Shown piece after piece: positions 53,593-64,000 of a DNA stretch of 64,000 nt. The DNA lies in NCBI RefSeq assembly GCF_000002995.4, contig NW_025062476.1, forward strand, positions 9,794,501 to 9,858,500, in the 5' to 3' direction. The position numbers were made by a program, and so were the translations under genes. Position 1 is the first letter of the stretch, and each line of letters starts with the position of its first letter. This stretch comes from Brugia malayi. Its lineage: Eukaryota; Nematoda; Chromadorea; Rhabditida; Onchocercidae. Below the pieces are notes generated by a model. It had not been told where the DNA came from. It worked only from the letters and a program-made list of their open reading frames with translations, and searched no databases.

Positions 53593-55114
53593 CTAACTGC
53601 TAGCATAGCCACCGTTAGCTCCGTACTGCTGCTGACAACAGGAGTCGTTCCACTGATAACCTGAGACTTTATCTAATTGACCTGAAACAGGTGACAGTTA
53701 CTGGTTAGTAAGATGGCAAAACACTCTGATAGATGATGAAGAATGAAATAATGGGACAAACAAGGAGCACCGTTGTCGCGGGACTCCTGGAACAGACCAG
53801 TTGAGCGAATTGTAGACAAACTCTTCTCAAAAAGAGATGTAGTACTGATCACTCGTCTAAGCCAGCTCCGGTTGCTTGTGGAGGCCGCCTGACTTGTGCC
53901 GGATTCCCCGTTGTTATCATTGGACAACAAACTGAAATCTTCAGTCTTTCTCTTTTTATTCTCTTCCTTGTACTTTGAGATTTTAATTTCTGTAAATTTA
54001 TGTTAATCATTTCTTAAGATGGTGGTAGTCTTAACTATTGTATTTGAAATCAGACAAATTTTTACAAGTATAGAAACACTGTTCGTTTCAAAGGTAATTT
54101 GTTAGTAAATTTAAACGACTAAATAAAGTGGTAAATAGATTAAGTAAACAAAAAGCCCACGGGGTGCAGTCGTAGTTGTTGGTGGTATTGGAATGCATCC
54201 TTCCACGATACTGACTATGTCCTTCGATAGGAACACAATTGTGAGGAGGACTGTTGTTGAGGAGCAGACAACGAATGTACTTCTATTATATTTGAAGTTC
54301 AAGGCCGCCTCCTTTAAATTACTTAAATTCTCTTCTTGAATTATCTACTGGAGATTTTTATACCATATTGTCTGTTAAAGGAAAAGCTAACTTTTGATTT
54401 TTTTTTTAGCATCATTCATTGATTTTTTGTAATGAAAAATATTTTTGCGTTTTGCAATTGCGAATTGTAAACAAAAGAAAGTAACTTAGGTTAGGTTAGT
54501 AGTCACATTGGAATACTTTATAATTACTCAATCATAGAGCTATGATGATAGATAAAAGAGAAATTTCGAAGTTAAAAAAATAGCTAGACGATGAATTTAA
54601 AATGCAATTCAAAGTGATATAATACAACTTGATATATCACATGATTGGGTCAATTTCATCAGTTGCATCTTTGACCCAAATATCTAAAAATTACGTCCCA
54701 CCATTTTAAGGTCACTGCTGATTCATTTTATAGGATGATTTGACAGATTTAGGATTTTATAGACAAAACGAAATGCTTCACCTTCTGTGCTTTCTTTTTC
54801 TAATCAAATTTGAGTGAAACATTTTTATTATCATTTTATCATAGTCTAATTTGAAGAAAAAAAAAATATATATATATATTGCGTATATAGAGAGATCTTC
54901 ATACTGACACTGATCTTTCATTTATTACTATCAATGAAGTACTTCCACTCAATAAAAATTGTCATCTCTTCCGCACTAACACCAGATAATCGAAATCAGA
55001 CGGAATGTCTGAGCTACGTTTGCTAGTTTCGGGATAGTGACGAATGTTGCACATCAGAGATCCACGTATGTCCTTGTACCAAGATTTTCCGAAAACTTTT
55101 GTCACAATTTTCAT
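53593..55114 (-). CDS. Unrecognised 207-aa single-pass membrane protein
   Basis: Four exons whose phases all agree: 55114-54983, 54344-54161, 53989-53771, 53681-53593, 624 nt with stop. Exon 1 alone is a 44-codon piece with balanced composition (MKIVTKVFGKSWYKDIRG...SDIPSDFDYL). Exon 2 carries one hydrophobic helix at about residues 67-84 (TFVVCSSTTVLLTIVFLS), followed by GCIPIPPTTTTAP, a Pro/Thr stretch of the kind often O-glycosylated. Exon 3 is polar (KYKEENKKRKTEDFSLLSND, then a Ser/Thr-rich part with SNRSWLRRVISTTSLF). The last exon ends GYQWNDSCCQQQYGANGGYA plus SS, with a vicinal Cys pair at about 193-194. The helix is too far in for a classical signal peptide, so a signal-anchor topology is inferred. 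No family recognised; it may be nematode-specific. The GTGGGC donor of exon 2 is weak. Confidence 0.62.
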
Positions 55115-55948
55115 CAATAGTGTACGATTTAAATTCTGATTATATTTATGCCGTGTTAATTAAATTTCATTCAAAAAAAAAAAAAAAAAAAACAATTTCA
55201 CGTCTCAAATATTAATTCACCAGATCTACTAAAAATATATCGGAAACTCCAAAATTTGTAAGCTTCCGATCTATTAGCAATAAAGCGATTGGAAATACAC
55301 CCGATATGTTATGTGTACATACTACAGTTAACATCGAGAAAGCCTTCATCATATGATGCCCACCACTGATAAAATTGCATTACTATTAAGATACTTAACA
55401 TTGTCATCCACTTTTAATCTTACAATATTTTTGATTCGACACAACTCAACTTCGACACTTCATAGTACGATATAGTCAACTAATATACTTGAATATTTTA
55501 TAAACAGTACTGTCTTCAATACAGACAGTGTTCCGTTGACTCATTGTTTTTATGTCACGCATATTTAAGATTAGAGCACTTTATTGAGTCGACACTTACA
55601 ACTCGAAGTTAGCCAATACGATTTGAAAATTTCATATTAGACGTTAAACAAAAGTGACTAATGAAGCTGTAAAAACCATGTCTTTTTCAAAAATTTGAAA
55701 AAGCATAAATATATGCTGAATATCTGAACTGTTAGTTAGCAATTAAAACACAGTGATTTCTATCCGGAAACTTCTGTATTGTTCGAAATAAGTTTAACGC
55801 CATAATTATTATTGATAAATTCGAGTAGGACGTCAATAAAGTGCAATAATATTCCTAATAAGATTGTCCATTTATCATTATCATTGTTGGTATTCATCAG
55901 TTATCATTCGAAAGCCTTTTGCATTTTATAAAATTAATAAGTTAACTA
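55115..55948. other. Intergenic interval
   Basis: Between the 3' end of the OST-alpha-like gene and the 5' end of the 207-aa gene, both minus strand. It includes a poly(A) tract near 55174. No gene seen. Confidence 0.6.
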
Positions 55949-58409
55949 TTAAGCTAATACAATCACGTCAGTTTCACGATTACTTAGAAGACTTTCCTGA
56001 GTCAATCTGGATTGCATATCATTGCTTTCCTTAGAACCGTACAAATCGAATAGAGCGCTTCGAGAAGGCGCAACCATAAAAGTTATAAACAGTGACAACA
56101 ATAACATTTCCACGATAATCACAAAGTTACATATAACTGAAATGCAAAGTACTAGCACCAAAATGTTATCTTTCTTTTAATGTGAGTTAAAATTGTGAAA
56201 ATCCGAAATTGAGTAGTAAACATCTATTTTTGAATTCTATTGATTTAAAGTCCATCAATGAAAAAAAAAATTTGAATTCTTTTTCCTCATGTGTCTCATT
56301 ATTCCAAACAAGAAATGGACGCTTTTTTTTTTATTGAGGCATATTCATCTTAAATGTTTCAGCTCTGACAATCATCAAAAAGTTTTTCAGTAATTATTAT
56401 TATTGAATTTTAAATTCTTTGACCATGAAATCAACATAGAGTGACATATGAAATGATTAAAAAAATCCCAACTTACGTCGAGCGTTATCGAGCGTAGATA
56501 GCAATGGACCACATTTTAAAACATTAAATCGTATCAAAATATTCTCAAATATTATTGGCTGTTGAGCAGTGAAAAATAAAAGTGCAATGTCAACAACTCG
56601 AAATATTGTCATAAATCCATAACGTCGAAGTTTATCCTTAAAATCGCTTTTTCTTTATTGAAAAAAAGACAGAAAGCAACGAGAAATCACATAATATGTT
56701 AATTACTTACGGAAGTTAGACGAGCTAATGTATGAACACCAAAAATAGCAAGTAGCAGAGAAGCAACAGAAATTGTTTCACTGAAGTGTATGTATCTAAA
56801 AGAATCAATTTTTGAACACAACACAATTGCTGGCATAGACGAAGTAATTATTGTTTCTCTCGACATTTAACGATGAGAAAAGAAGCATATTAAAAATTTA
56901 TATGAATACATCGTTTCCAGCAAACGACAGTCATCAAAAGACAAGTAATTTGCATGAAAACAATCAATGACAGTCAAGTTTAGAGGTACCAGTCGCCAAA
57001 CTATTATAAACAACAGAAAAAAATGAGTACTTATTAGCAGCTTCACGCCATTCTGCGATCGCAATCACATTAAACGTAACGATCATCGCGCGAACCACTG
57101 GAGCCTGTAAGACTAACCATTCCAGTTGTCGCAAATTTCGCCTGGAGTTGAAAGATTTCTAAAAATTATGTTGAAAACAAATTTGTTTCAAATTTTTAAA
57201 AAGAATAAAAAAACTCAATAACTTACACGCTACTTTTTGCTTTTGGTAAAAATGAACAGCAACAACAAAACGGTGGACTTTGAAAATCAATTGGCTTCTT
57301 GTCCAATAGAAGTATGGTTGCGAATGCTTCACGACTACCGAACAAATGGTTTATCAGTGAAATAAGTATAAATAGGCATGTCAAGAAATAAAGAACGCCA
57401 AGTGAGGACATCATCATTGATGTACGTGGTGATATCATACCGATATAGCAGCACATCGCTGATACCTTTAAATGTTTGCGAATAATTTTCTTACAATGTA
57501 AATCACTATCATTAAATGAATTCGTATTCTGTAAAGTAAAAGTGCATAAAATATCAAAAGAGGTAAGTTGTTTCAAATTTTCTTGGATCAAAAGATTTGG
57601 AATAAAGAGCACAAGAATACACTTATCATACAAGAGAAAGATTTATGAAAAGATTGAAATTGTTATTGTGATATTATTGTGAAAATAAGAAAATATGGTT
57701 CAAATTATGAAGTTAGTATCGCATATCATGGAAAACCTTTAAATTTCTTAAGTAGTATTTGCAGTCAGAACCAAAAATTAAACTGAAGAATTTACCGGAA
57801 ATAATGATAGCAAGAAATAAAGTTTGTTTTGTCGTTTCTCTTCAGCTACATACATCCACACATAAAACCAATGAATAGCTGCTAAGAACAATACAATAAA
57901 GGTAAAAACTGACGCAAATAGTATTAGAATGAATTGAGCACCGTTTACATCTGAAACAAAAAAGAGACAAACTTCGACCTTTTCTTTGCAATAGTAAATT
58001 TCACACCTATCTCCCATTCTTCCTAAAAACTTTCCTCAGACACTCTACTGTGTCCTTCTGATTTTCGAGCCAACACTTATTCTCTTATGCTTTTGCTGTT
58101 TTATTAGGCCGTAAACATATCCTTGTAATGAATGAAAAAATTGAAACGAAGTTCATTATATCAACTGCTGAGAGTACCATTAAATTATTTCTATTAATTC
58201 ACTAGCTAGTACGAAAACTAAATAAGCCAGGAATTCCCATAACATTAGAAAATGGATAAAATTTCGTTGTCTAGAAGAAGTAAACAAACTAACTTACTTT
58301 TGATAAAGAAATATGCAGATGGCTGATCTGATAATGAAGTACAGTTCCGACCGGAACTAGACCAGTCCGCTAGTTCGAGTATTTTCTTCGTTAGTTCATC
58401 AAATTTCAT
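55949..58409 (-). CDS. Organic solute transporter alpha-like (OSTA/TMEM184 superfamily) membrane protein
   Basis: OST-alpha proteins are seven-helix membrane proteins; vertebrate OST-alpha/beta exports bile acids and steroids, and nematode members act in neurons and cilia. Seven exons (minus): 58409-58298, 57950-57796, 57465-57227, 57141-57031, 56795-56711, 56636-56477, 56136-55949, giving 349 aa with all phases continuous. The N-terminus MKFDELTKKILELADWSSSG has a probable glycosylation site in RNCTSL. Helix 1 (FILILFASVFTFIVLFLAAI) is followed by HWFYVW and the family FP-V junction (LLSLFPVSAMCCYIG). The palmitoylation-type cysteine cluster FCCCCSFLPK follows the LLLDKKPIDFQ loop, as in OST-alpha. 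Later helices include ETISVASLLLAIFGVHTLAR. The tail is polar. Family membership is strong from the FP...CCCC layout; the substrate is unknown and no beta partner is visible nearby. Confidence 0.9.
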
Positions 58410-59055
58410 ATTCACTGCCGAAAAAAAATTTCATATTCAGTCCCCAAGAAGTGGCAGTGATTATTTTGAATTTTTTTTAAAAGGAATTTGGAGAAACACT
58501 AAAAATAAGAATTAAATGTCAAAAATATTGATGGTTAGGAAGAAAAAATGAAATCGCCTGTTGTCTTCAGGAAATCAAAATTGGATGGACAACACTGAAG
58601 AAAAAAACACAACACATCAAAATAAATTGAGAAATAGAAGAATTTAGTATTTTAAAATATGCTAAATAACTTAGTCGTATAAAAATTAGAAAAAAAGGAT
58701 AATAAACACAATAGGAGGAGATACAGTTTCCGGTAGCTGCATCCGAATTATAGATCGGATGCTAAACCGGTAGCAGAAAGATATCAAATATTGTGCAATG
58801 AACAGCTGAGATAATCACATGCTATGGCCTGATGGATCGAGCTGAGATCTTCCGGTTGTCAACCATTAACGAACAGCACAAAAGATAAAAGAGTACCAAA
58901 CTATTTTGTTTATTAAAGAACACTTTCTGAACGAATTGAATGAACGAAGAACACTGAGCATTCTTAAATTTGCAGAATGTGACAATAGCACACTTAGCAG
59001 ACTACTGATAGAGGAAAGGACGTCAGATGCTGATAATATTGCAATCAAAATGCTA

Positions 59056-59417
59056 GGATGGCTGATAAGCTACAACCTGAGCAAAAGGTCATGACAGATG
59101 AACTGGAGTGATGGTAAGGATGGCTGATAAGCTACAACCTGAGCAAGAGGTCATGACAGATGAACTGGAGTGATGGTAAGGATGGCTGATAAGCTACTAC
59201 CTGAGCAAGAGGTCATGACAGATGAACTGGAGTGATGGTAAGGATGGCTGATAAGCTACTACCTGAGCAAGAGGTCATGACAGATGAACTGGAGTGATGG
59301 TAAGGATGGCTGATAAGCTACAACCTGAGCAAAAGGTCATGACAGATGAACTGGAGTGATGGTAAGGATGGCTGATAAGCTACTACCTGAGCAAGAGGTC
59401 AACTGGAGCGATGGTAA
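59056..59417. repeat. 62-bp minisatellite, about 6 copies
   Basis: Units begin GGATGGCTGATAAGCTAC at 59056, 59118, 59180, 59242, 59304 and 59366. They are nearly identical (a few changes such as CAACC/CTACC and AAAAGG/AAGAGG). The sixth unit lacks 10 nt. As 62 is not a multiple of 3 and each unit contains in-frame stops, the array is not coding. Confidence 0.97.
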
Positions 59418-60170
59418 GGATACATCACCTCCTGCACTGCCTGCAGCGAAGGATGAAAAATTATCCCGGGGAAAGCAATTGGTATATCACTGCAGTAGAG
59501 ATTAAAAGTGCAGGAATCAGACAGAAGAGATGGCAGAGAATGGTAAGAGGATGTGAAGAACCAGCGACAAAGAGAGAAATATTTTGAACAACAGTGAGAA
59601 TAATGAAATGAACGGAATTCATCTGAGTGACATTAGAAATGAATTTCATATCATAAAGTTCACAAATGCATTCCCTATTGACATATATATTCCTTAGGTT
59701 TTCACCCGGGACAATAGGTAGAAAATTACCCCCGGGACAATATAGAAGAGAAAGTAAAATCTGTCAAGGTTATAGTTCATCGAGGAAGAAAATATAATTC
59801 TAGCTTATAAACAAAGAGACAGTGAAATGGCAAAGGAATATGAACACTTCACCTTCCCAGCTCTCTCGCCTTGTATCGCAACTCTGAAAACTCGAGAAGA
59901 TGTATCGATTCCATCCCAGTCCACACGTCACCCTTCAGACTTCCCGTCGTAAGCAGCTCATCAGTCATCGATCTGCGATGAAAGCTTGCTGATACATATC
60001 TATTATGTGCGTGCAAGCATGCATCTGCATGTTGCATTATGCATGTTCCTCTTCATTTTTCATCAAAAAGATGTATGCTGTGAATGCTTGTGATAAAGTG
60101 AAAAAAATTAAAAGTGAATCATTTCATACTTCATTCCACGCTTGTATATTGGGGTGACACATGTCGTAGT

Positions 60171-60210
60171 CCTCTCTCTTTCTCTCTCTGTCTCTCTCTC
60201 CCTCTCTGTC
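60171..60210. repeat. CT-rich microsatellite
   Basis: Imperfect CT/CTGT dinucleotide run. Confidence 0.9.
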
Positions 60211-61177
60211 TTACATTCTGTCTATTGACATTTTAAATTTTAATGAAATGTACAGTTAGAGTACTGAATAATTCGGTAAGATGAAAGCGTTAGGTTAGCA
60301 TATTAAGAAGCAGTTATATGTGTGTTAGAAAGGTTTACTTTCAAATAATAGGAGAGACAATTAATGATTTTAACAAATTAGTTGAAAAAAATAGAATTAC
60401 TGAAAGTTGATTGTCGCATATCTCAGTAAGTATCGATCTGATTAATATTAATTGTGTGATAGTAATCATTGTTATATTATTTTTGCTCTGATTATTACAT
60501 TAAATATTTATGTGATCGTTTAATTGCTAAAAATTAAGTTGAAATTTTTGTCAAATTAAACTGAAGGAGTGAAACGAAATCGAATTGATAATTTAGTTGT
60601 AATACAGAACGGTTAAATGTTGTTCAGTAGTACTACAATGACAAACACAACACTTCCTGTTTATGTTTATGTTTTATAGCAAAGAAAAAATAAATGTATT
60701 ACAAGAAAAAATGAGCAAAGAAAAATGAAAAGAAAACTAAAGAAAAAAGAGAGAAAAAGGAAAAATAATAATAAATAGACCTTTCAAATTTGCGACTTTT
60801 TTTCTTCATTTAGACAATATTTGCGACAAAAAGAATTTATACAATTGATAGATCAAGTTCCCTTTAATTTTTACAATTGATCTATAGTTAAAATCTGTTA
60901 GATAACTTCCGAAATCTCATAATTGCTGATTAGATAAGATTCTCGAACAGTATCTTATAGCATTCAAACTAATTCATAAGTAGTACATCCAAAATTTTTT
61001 TGGGGACGGAAAAATGATTGAGAACATTGAACTAATAAACATATATTGTGTGACATTCCTAGCTTAAAATAAGTTTTTAGCTAGAAAAGTTTGTTAAAAT
61101 TTCATGAAAAAACTTTGCACCAGTAAAGAAAGTGGGAGTAACAACTTATCACATATAATCTAAAGCTGCTAAGATGA

Positions 61178-62841
61178 TTAAGTGATTTCGGCGAACCATT
61201 CTGATTTTGTACGATCGCATTCGACATCTTCCATTTTGACATGCATGTTGGGATATAACAGAAAATAGAATAGACAAAATGACATGAATGCTATCAGAAA
61301 GATCATCTGAAAATATACCATTATGACATTAGTAAGACATTAATTAATGTTATTGACAGAGTAACTGGTTCATTGGTTTTCAAATGAATGGTTCGCCGTT
61401 CGCTATGGTATTAAAATCTCATTAGTAAGACATATGGTCAGTAGCAATGCATTATATCTTATTTTCTAAAAATCAATAATAGTTTCTAAAAAAATTGTCA
61501 AAATTTATCAAATTGAAAAATTTATTTCCGATTATATTTGACAGAGAACAAAAAAGAGAAAGGAAAAAAAAGCAAATTAAAAACAGAGCAAAATGCTATC
61601 TGTTTCATAATTAATTTTCTAATCGAAGCCTCAATAACTCGAATGCTATAAATTCGAAAAAAAACTTAAAACTCATTAAATTCTTTTTTTGTCCTTGTTT
61701 TAGCTGAATATTTCCGTTACTCACTCGAATAAGCTAATAATGAGTCGTAATAAAAAGATAAATCACTCCAAAATTAATAGATTCTCGCAAGAGAAATACG
61801 ACAATGATTCAAACCTGAGTTATCCAATGGAACATCTGTATTGACTTTTTTGATAATCGACAATTATGCAACAAATATTTTAAAGTGAAACATCGTAACT
61901 GTCGTCGTTTTTCCAAATAATGGTCTAATTCGCATGGATCATTCATTGAAATTGATGTATGTGAATTAGACAAACGACAAGATCTACAGTTAAAATGTAA
62001 GGTAATTTCTCGGGAATTTCTTTGGAGTGTAGTTTGACAAATTTCACCAAATTGTTCAATAATTTGCATATTTTATTACCATAATTTGTGAATACTATCA
62101 GTACCTTTGCTGCAAAGAAGGTAAATCAAAATCGATACAAGTCGTCCGCGATGATGCCACAACAATGCCAGGCTCATTAAATGTATCATTTGTGGCCATA
62201 TTAACCTTTGCTAGCATCGATGCAACCATGGAGGATCGCTTTCTGCATCGATTTTCAATCAATGTTCCGTTTTTGTTTACTCGACTACTGTATGAGTTAA
62301 ATCTACTAGAAAAGACATAATTTGCTTTTAATTAAAATTGACGACAAATTTGATAGCATTTTAATACTGTGATTATTCTGTATCATCTAATTACCATGGT
62401 GCCAAAGTAACAAAATGAATTTAAGGTTAACTTAATACAATAACCTTTCTTTATTAAGCTTCTGCCGCATAAATTTTACAAGAGCAATCTTGATCAAAGA
62501 TAAAAACACAGCCATAAAGCATACACCTGAAAATAGATTGCATTATGAAACTTTAAAAATTTGAAATTTATTAGCAAGATCATACGAAAGAATAACATAC
62601 TACTTTTGATGTTATTAAAATTCAAACGAAAATTAAGAAAAGATAGAAACAAACCAAGATAGATATCCATGGCTTTGATATAGCTTACACGAGGCATCAT
62701 CTCATTGTATGAGAATATCAAAAATGTTATTGCCAGTATAATTGAAACCATATCCTGAAATTTCTATTTAATTTCAATGCAAACTTTCAAATTTAACATA
62801 ATGCTCTAACTTCGTTGAATTTACTGAAATGTAACAAATTT

Positions 62842-62901
<60 letters not shown>

Positions 62902-64000
62902 CTGTGATTCTAACAAAAATGCTAGAATTTATCAGCCAGAAAAAAATTTTGCCTGAAATTCAGTCTCGCTTTCCATCCATAATGAGACCCATGAGGTGAT
63001 GACAACTGCCGTAGATGGGACTACCAATTGGATCAGACAAAATCCTGATGAACGATCAAACACAAAACATACATAAAGTCTGCTATAATTGCCTAAAGCA
63101 ATATAAAATAAATTTGTTCTTTGTGATTAACGGAAACATTTTCATCTCGAAGAAACTTATAATTAAAACCTTGAATATATGGTTCAAAATTCAAAGCTTA
63201 AATTTGAAGAATTTTCAGACTTAAACTTGCTACATTTAAAAAGGCAGAGGAAAGCTAGCCTGTAGCATAATTTTCAATAACGCTCGTCACATAAGCTTCT
63301 TTGATTTGGAAATCCGGCAACCGGATTTTGTGAAGCAGTAGCGGCGCTTTGACGTCTTTGGACCAGGAATATCTCACACGATCTGCTGTATATCCATCTG
63401 CAAATAATTAAATTTCTATTAAAATCCCAATTCAATATAAGTCATATAACTATAATTTATTTAATTTATTTTTTTTAAATAAAATGTAAGATTGAAATGC
63501 TTTTTATTAAATATCTCTTATTTTTTCTCTTTGCAAATAAGAATAACAAATAGTAGGGTCAATTGTCATAAGTTTAAACTAACAACTTTCGATTCCAAGT
63601 TTACATAATTGTGAGTCGAATGGGAAAAGTGTCAGGTCCATTGGACATTCGGCCACGATGGAAATACGTCTACTGTAGAGGACTGTGCCATCTTCACTCA
63701 ACCTGAACAGGACATTTGAGAAGAAGGCAATGTTTATCATTCTCCTTATCACATCTAGCCATGTAGACTTTTCTATTCAAGATGACAGCACTTCTTAATT
63801 GTCAACTTATTCAATTTGTAAAATTTTAAATAGTAGGAGACTTTTGACCTCAGCAAAGAACGATGTGAAATTGAATGTTTTTGCGGATTCTTGGAAGCGA
63901 CCGCATTTGGCATGAATGTGTCCGGATGCCATAAGAAGTTGATATAACTTTCATGTAATGATATCTTCCGATCTTTGAAATGATTCTGATAACGCAATCT
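61178..64000 (-). CDS. exp-1: Cys-loop ligand-gated channel, EXP-1-like cation-selective GABA receptor (5' end outside window)
   Basis: Pentameric Cys-loop channel subunit. Exons (minus): 64000-63849 (partial), 63702-63587, 63397-63260, 63092-62953, 62754-62655, 62526-62445, 62302-62105, 62019-61815, 61306-61178; all phases agree. In order: [15 protein letters not shown] (ligand domain), a canonical Cys-loop [15 protein letters not shown] with 13 residues between cysteines, then [11 protein letters not shown] and ENYATGNYSRL. TM1 is [22 protein letters not shown]2/TM2-3 is [20 protein letters not shown] then [11 protein letters not shown]3 lies in 62526-62445, a long intracellular loop follows, and TM4 is [20 protein letters not shown]. 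Aligned from PRVSY, the PAR triplet of anion channels is E-T-E (62967-62959). From memory, ETE at this place is the feature tied to cation selectivity in C. elegans EXP-1. Introns after 63260 and 62953 start with GC rather than GT. The family is certain; EXP-1 orthology is inferred (LGC-35-like is the alternative). Confidence 0.93.
62844..62899. repeat. (AT)n microsatellite in a channel-gene intron
   Basis: About 28 AT dinucleotides in the intron between the TM1 and TM2 exons, i.e. the intron that starts with GC. Confidence 0.97.

Larger units (their letters stand above)
58410..61177. other. Intergenic interval with minisatellite
   Basis: Between the channel gene's 3' end and the OST-alpha-like gene's 5' end. 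The section 58700-60150 is less AT-rich than its surroundings and contains the 62-bp tandem array. Short frames around it have no recognised homology. Confidence 0.55.

Noticed and set aside
58860..59700. Retroelement fragment
   Set aside because: Some GC-richer, open stretches resemble coding DNA, but no reverse transcriptase, integrase, protease or zinc-knuckle motif was found; the tandem array explains most of the composition.

Overview
The window looks like nuclear chromosomal DNA from a nematode, most likely a filarial (Onchocercidae-like) worm. It is strongly AT-rich and its protein-coding genes are split into many short exons. Introns are mostly about 100-500 bp with clear TTTCAG-type acceptors, and acceptors just before several start codons fit spliced-leader trans-splicing. 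A nematode-type Cys-loop receptor and an NRDE-2 homologue support this. I see no bacterial operons, Wolbachia-like genes, CRISPR arrays or rRNA. The exact species cannot be read from the sequence.

Left third (1-21 kb), all minus strand: the 5' part of a TVP23-family Golgi protein (1-843); a 19-exon NRDE-2 homologue (1793-9309) carrying a MITE in one intron; a lysine-rich nuclear-type protein I do not recognise (10519-14980); a full-length ARP1/centractin (16718-19213); and ribosomal protein S18 (19712-20768). rps-18 and arp-1 lie 498 bp apart on one strand and could be co-transcribed.

Middle (21-45 kb): EMC1 (21592-27352, plus, 16 exons) shares an 823-bp divergent promoter interval with rps-18. 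A small secreted ML-domain lipid-binding protein (29526-31188, plus) has a minisatellite in intron 3. A gene-poor stretch of 13.8 kb (31189-44947) follows; it holds simple repeats, a long hairpin and one doubtful orphan exon.

Right third (45-64 kb): an unrecognised 223-aa protein (44948-45975, plus); ATG3 (48492-50808, plus); then on the minus strand an unrecognised 207-aa single-pass membrane protein (53593-55114), an organic-solute-transporter-alpha-like protein (55949-58409), a 62-bp minisatellite (59056-59417), and a Cys-loop channel running off the right end (61178-64000). In that channel the PAR motif of anion channels is replaced by ETE, as in the nematode cation-selective GABA receptor EXP-1, and the exon carrying it is bordered by GC donors.

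Most genes are housekeeping functions (translation, dynactin, ER membrane insertion, autophagy, RNA surveillance), with a few nematode-specific ones. I found no single new multi-gene system. The best leads are the EXP-1-like channel with two GC-AG introns, the two or three orphan proteins with coherent exon structures, and the TA-flanked MITE. Exon coordinates were derived by hand from splice motifs and reading-phase continuity; junctions I could not settle are flagged.
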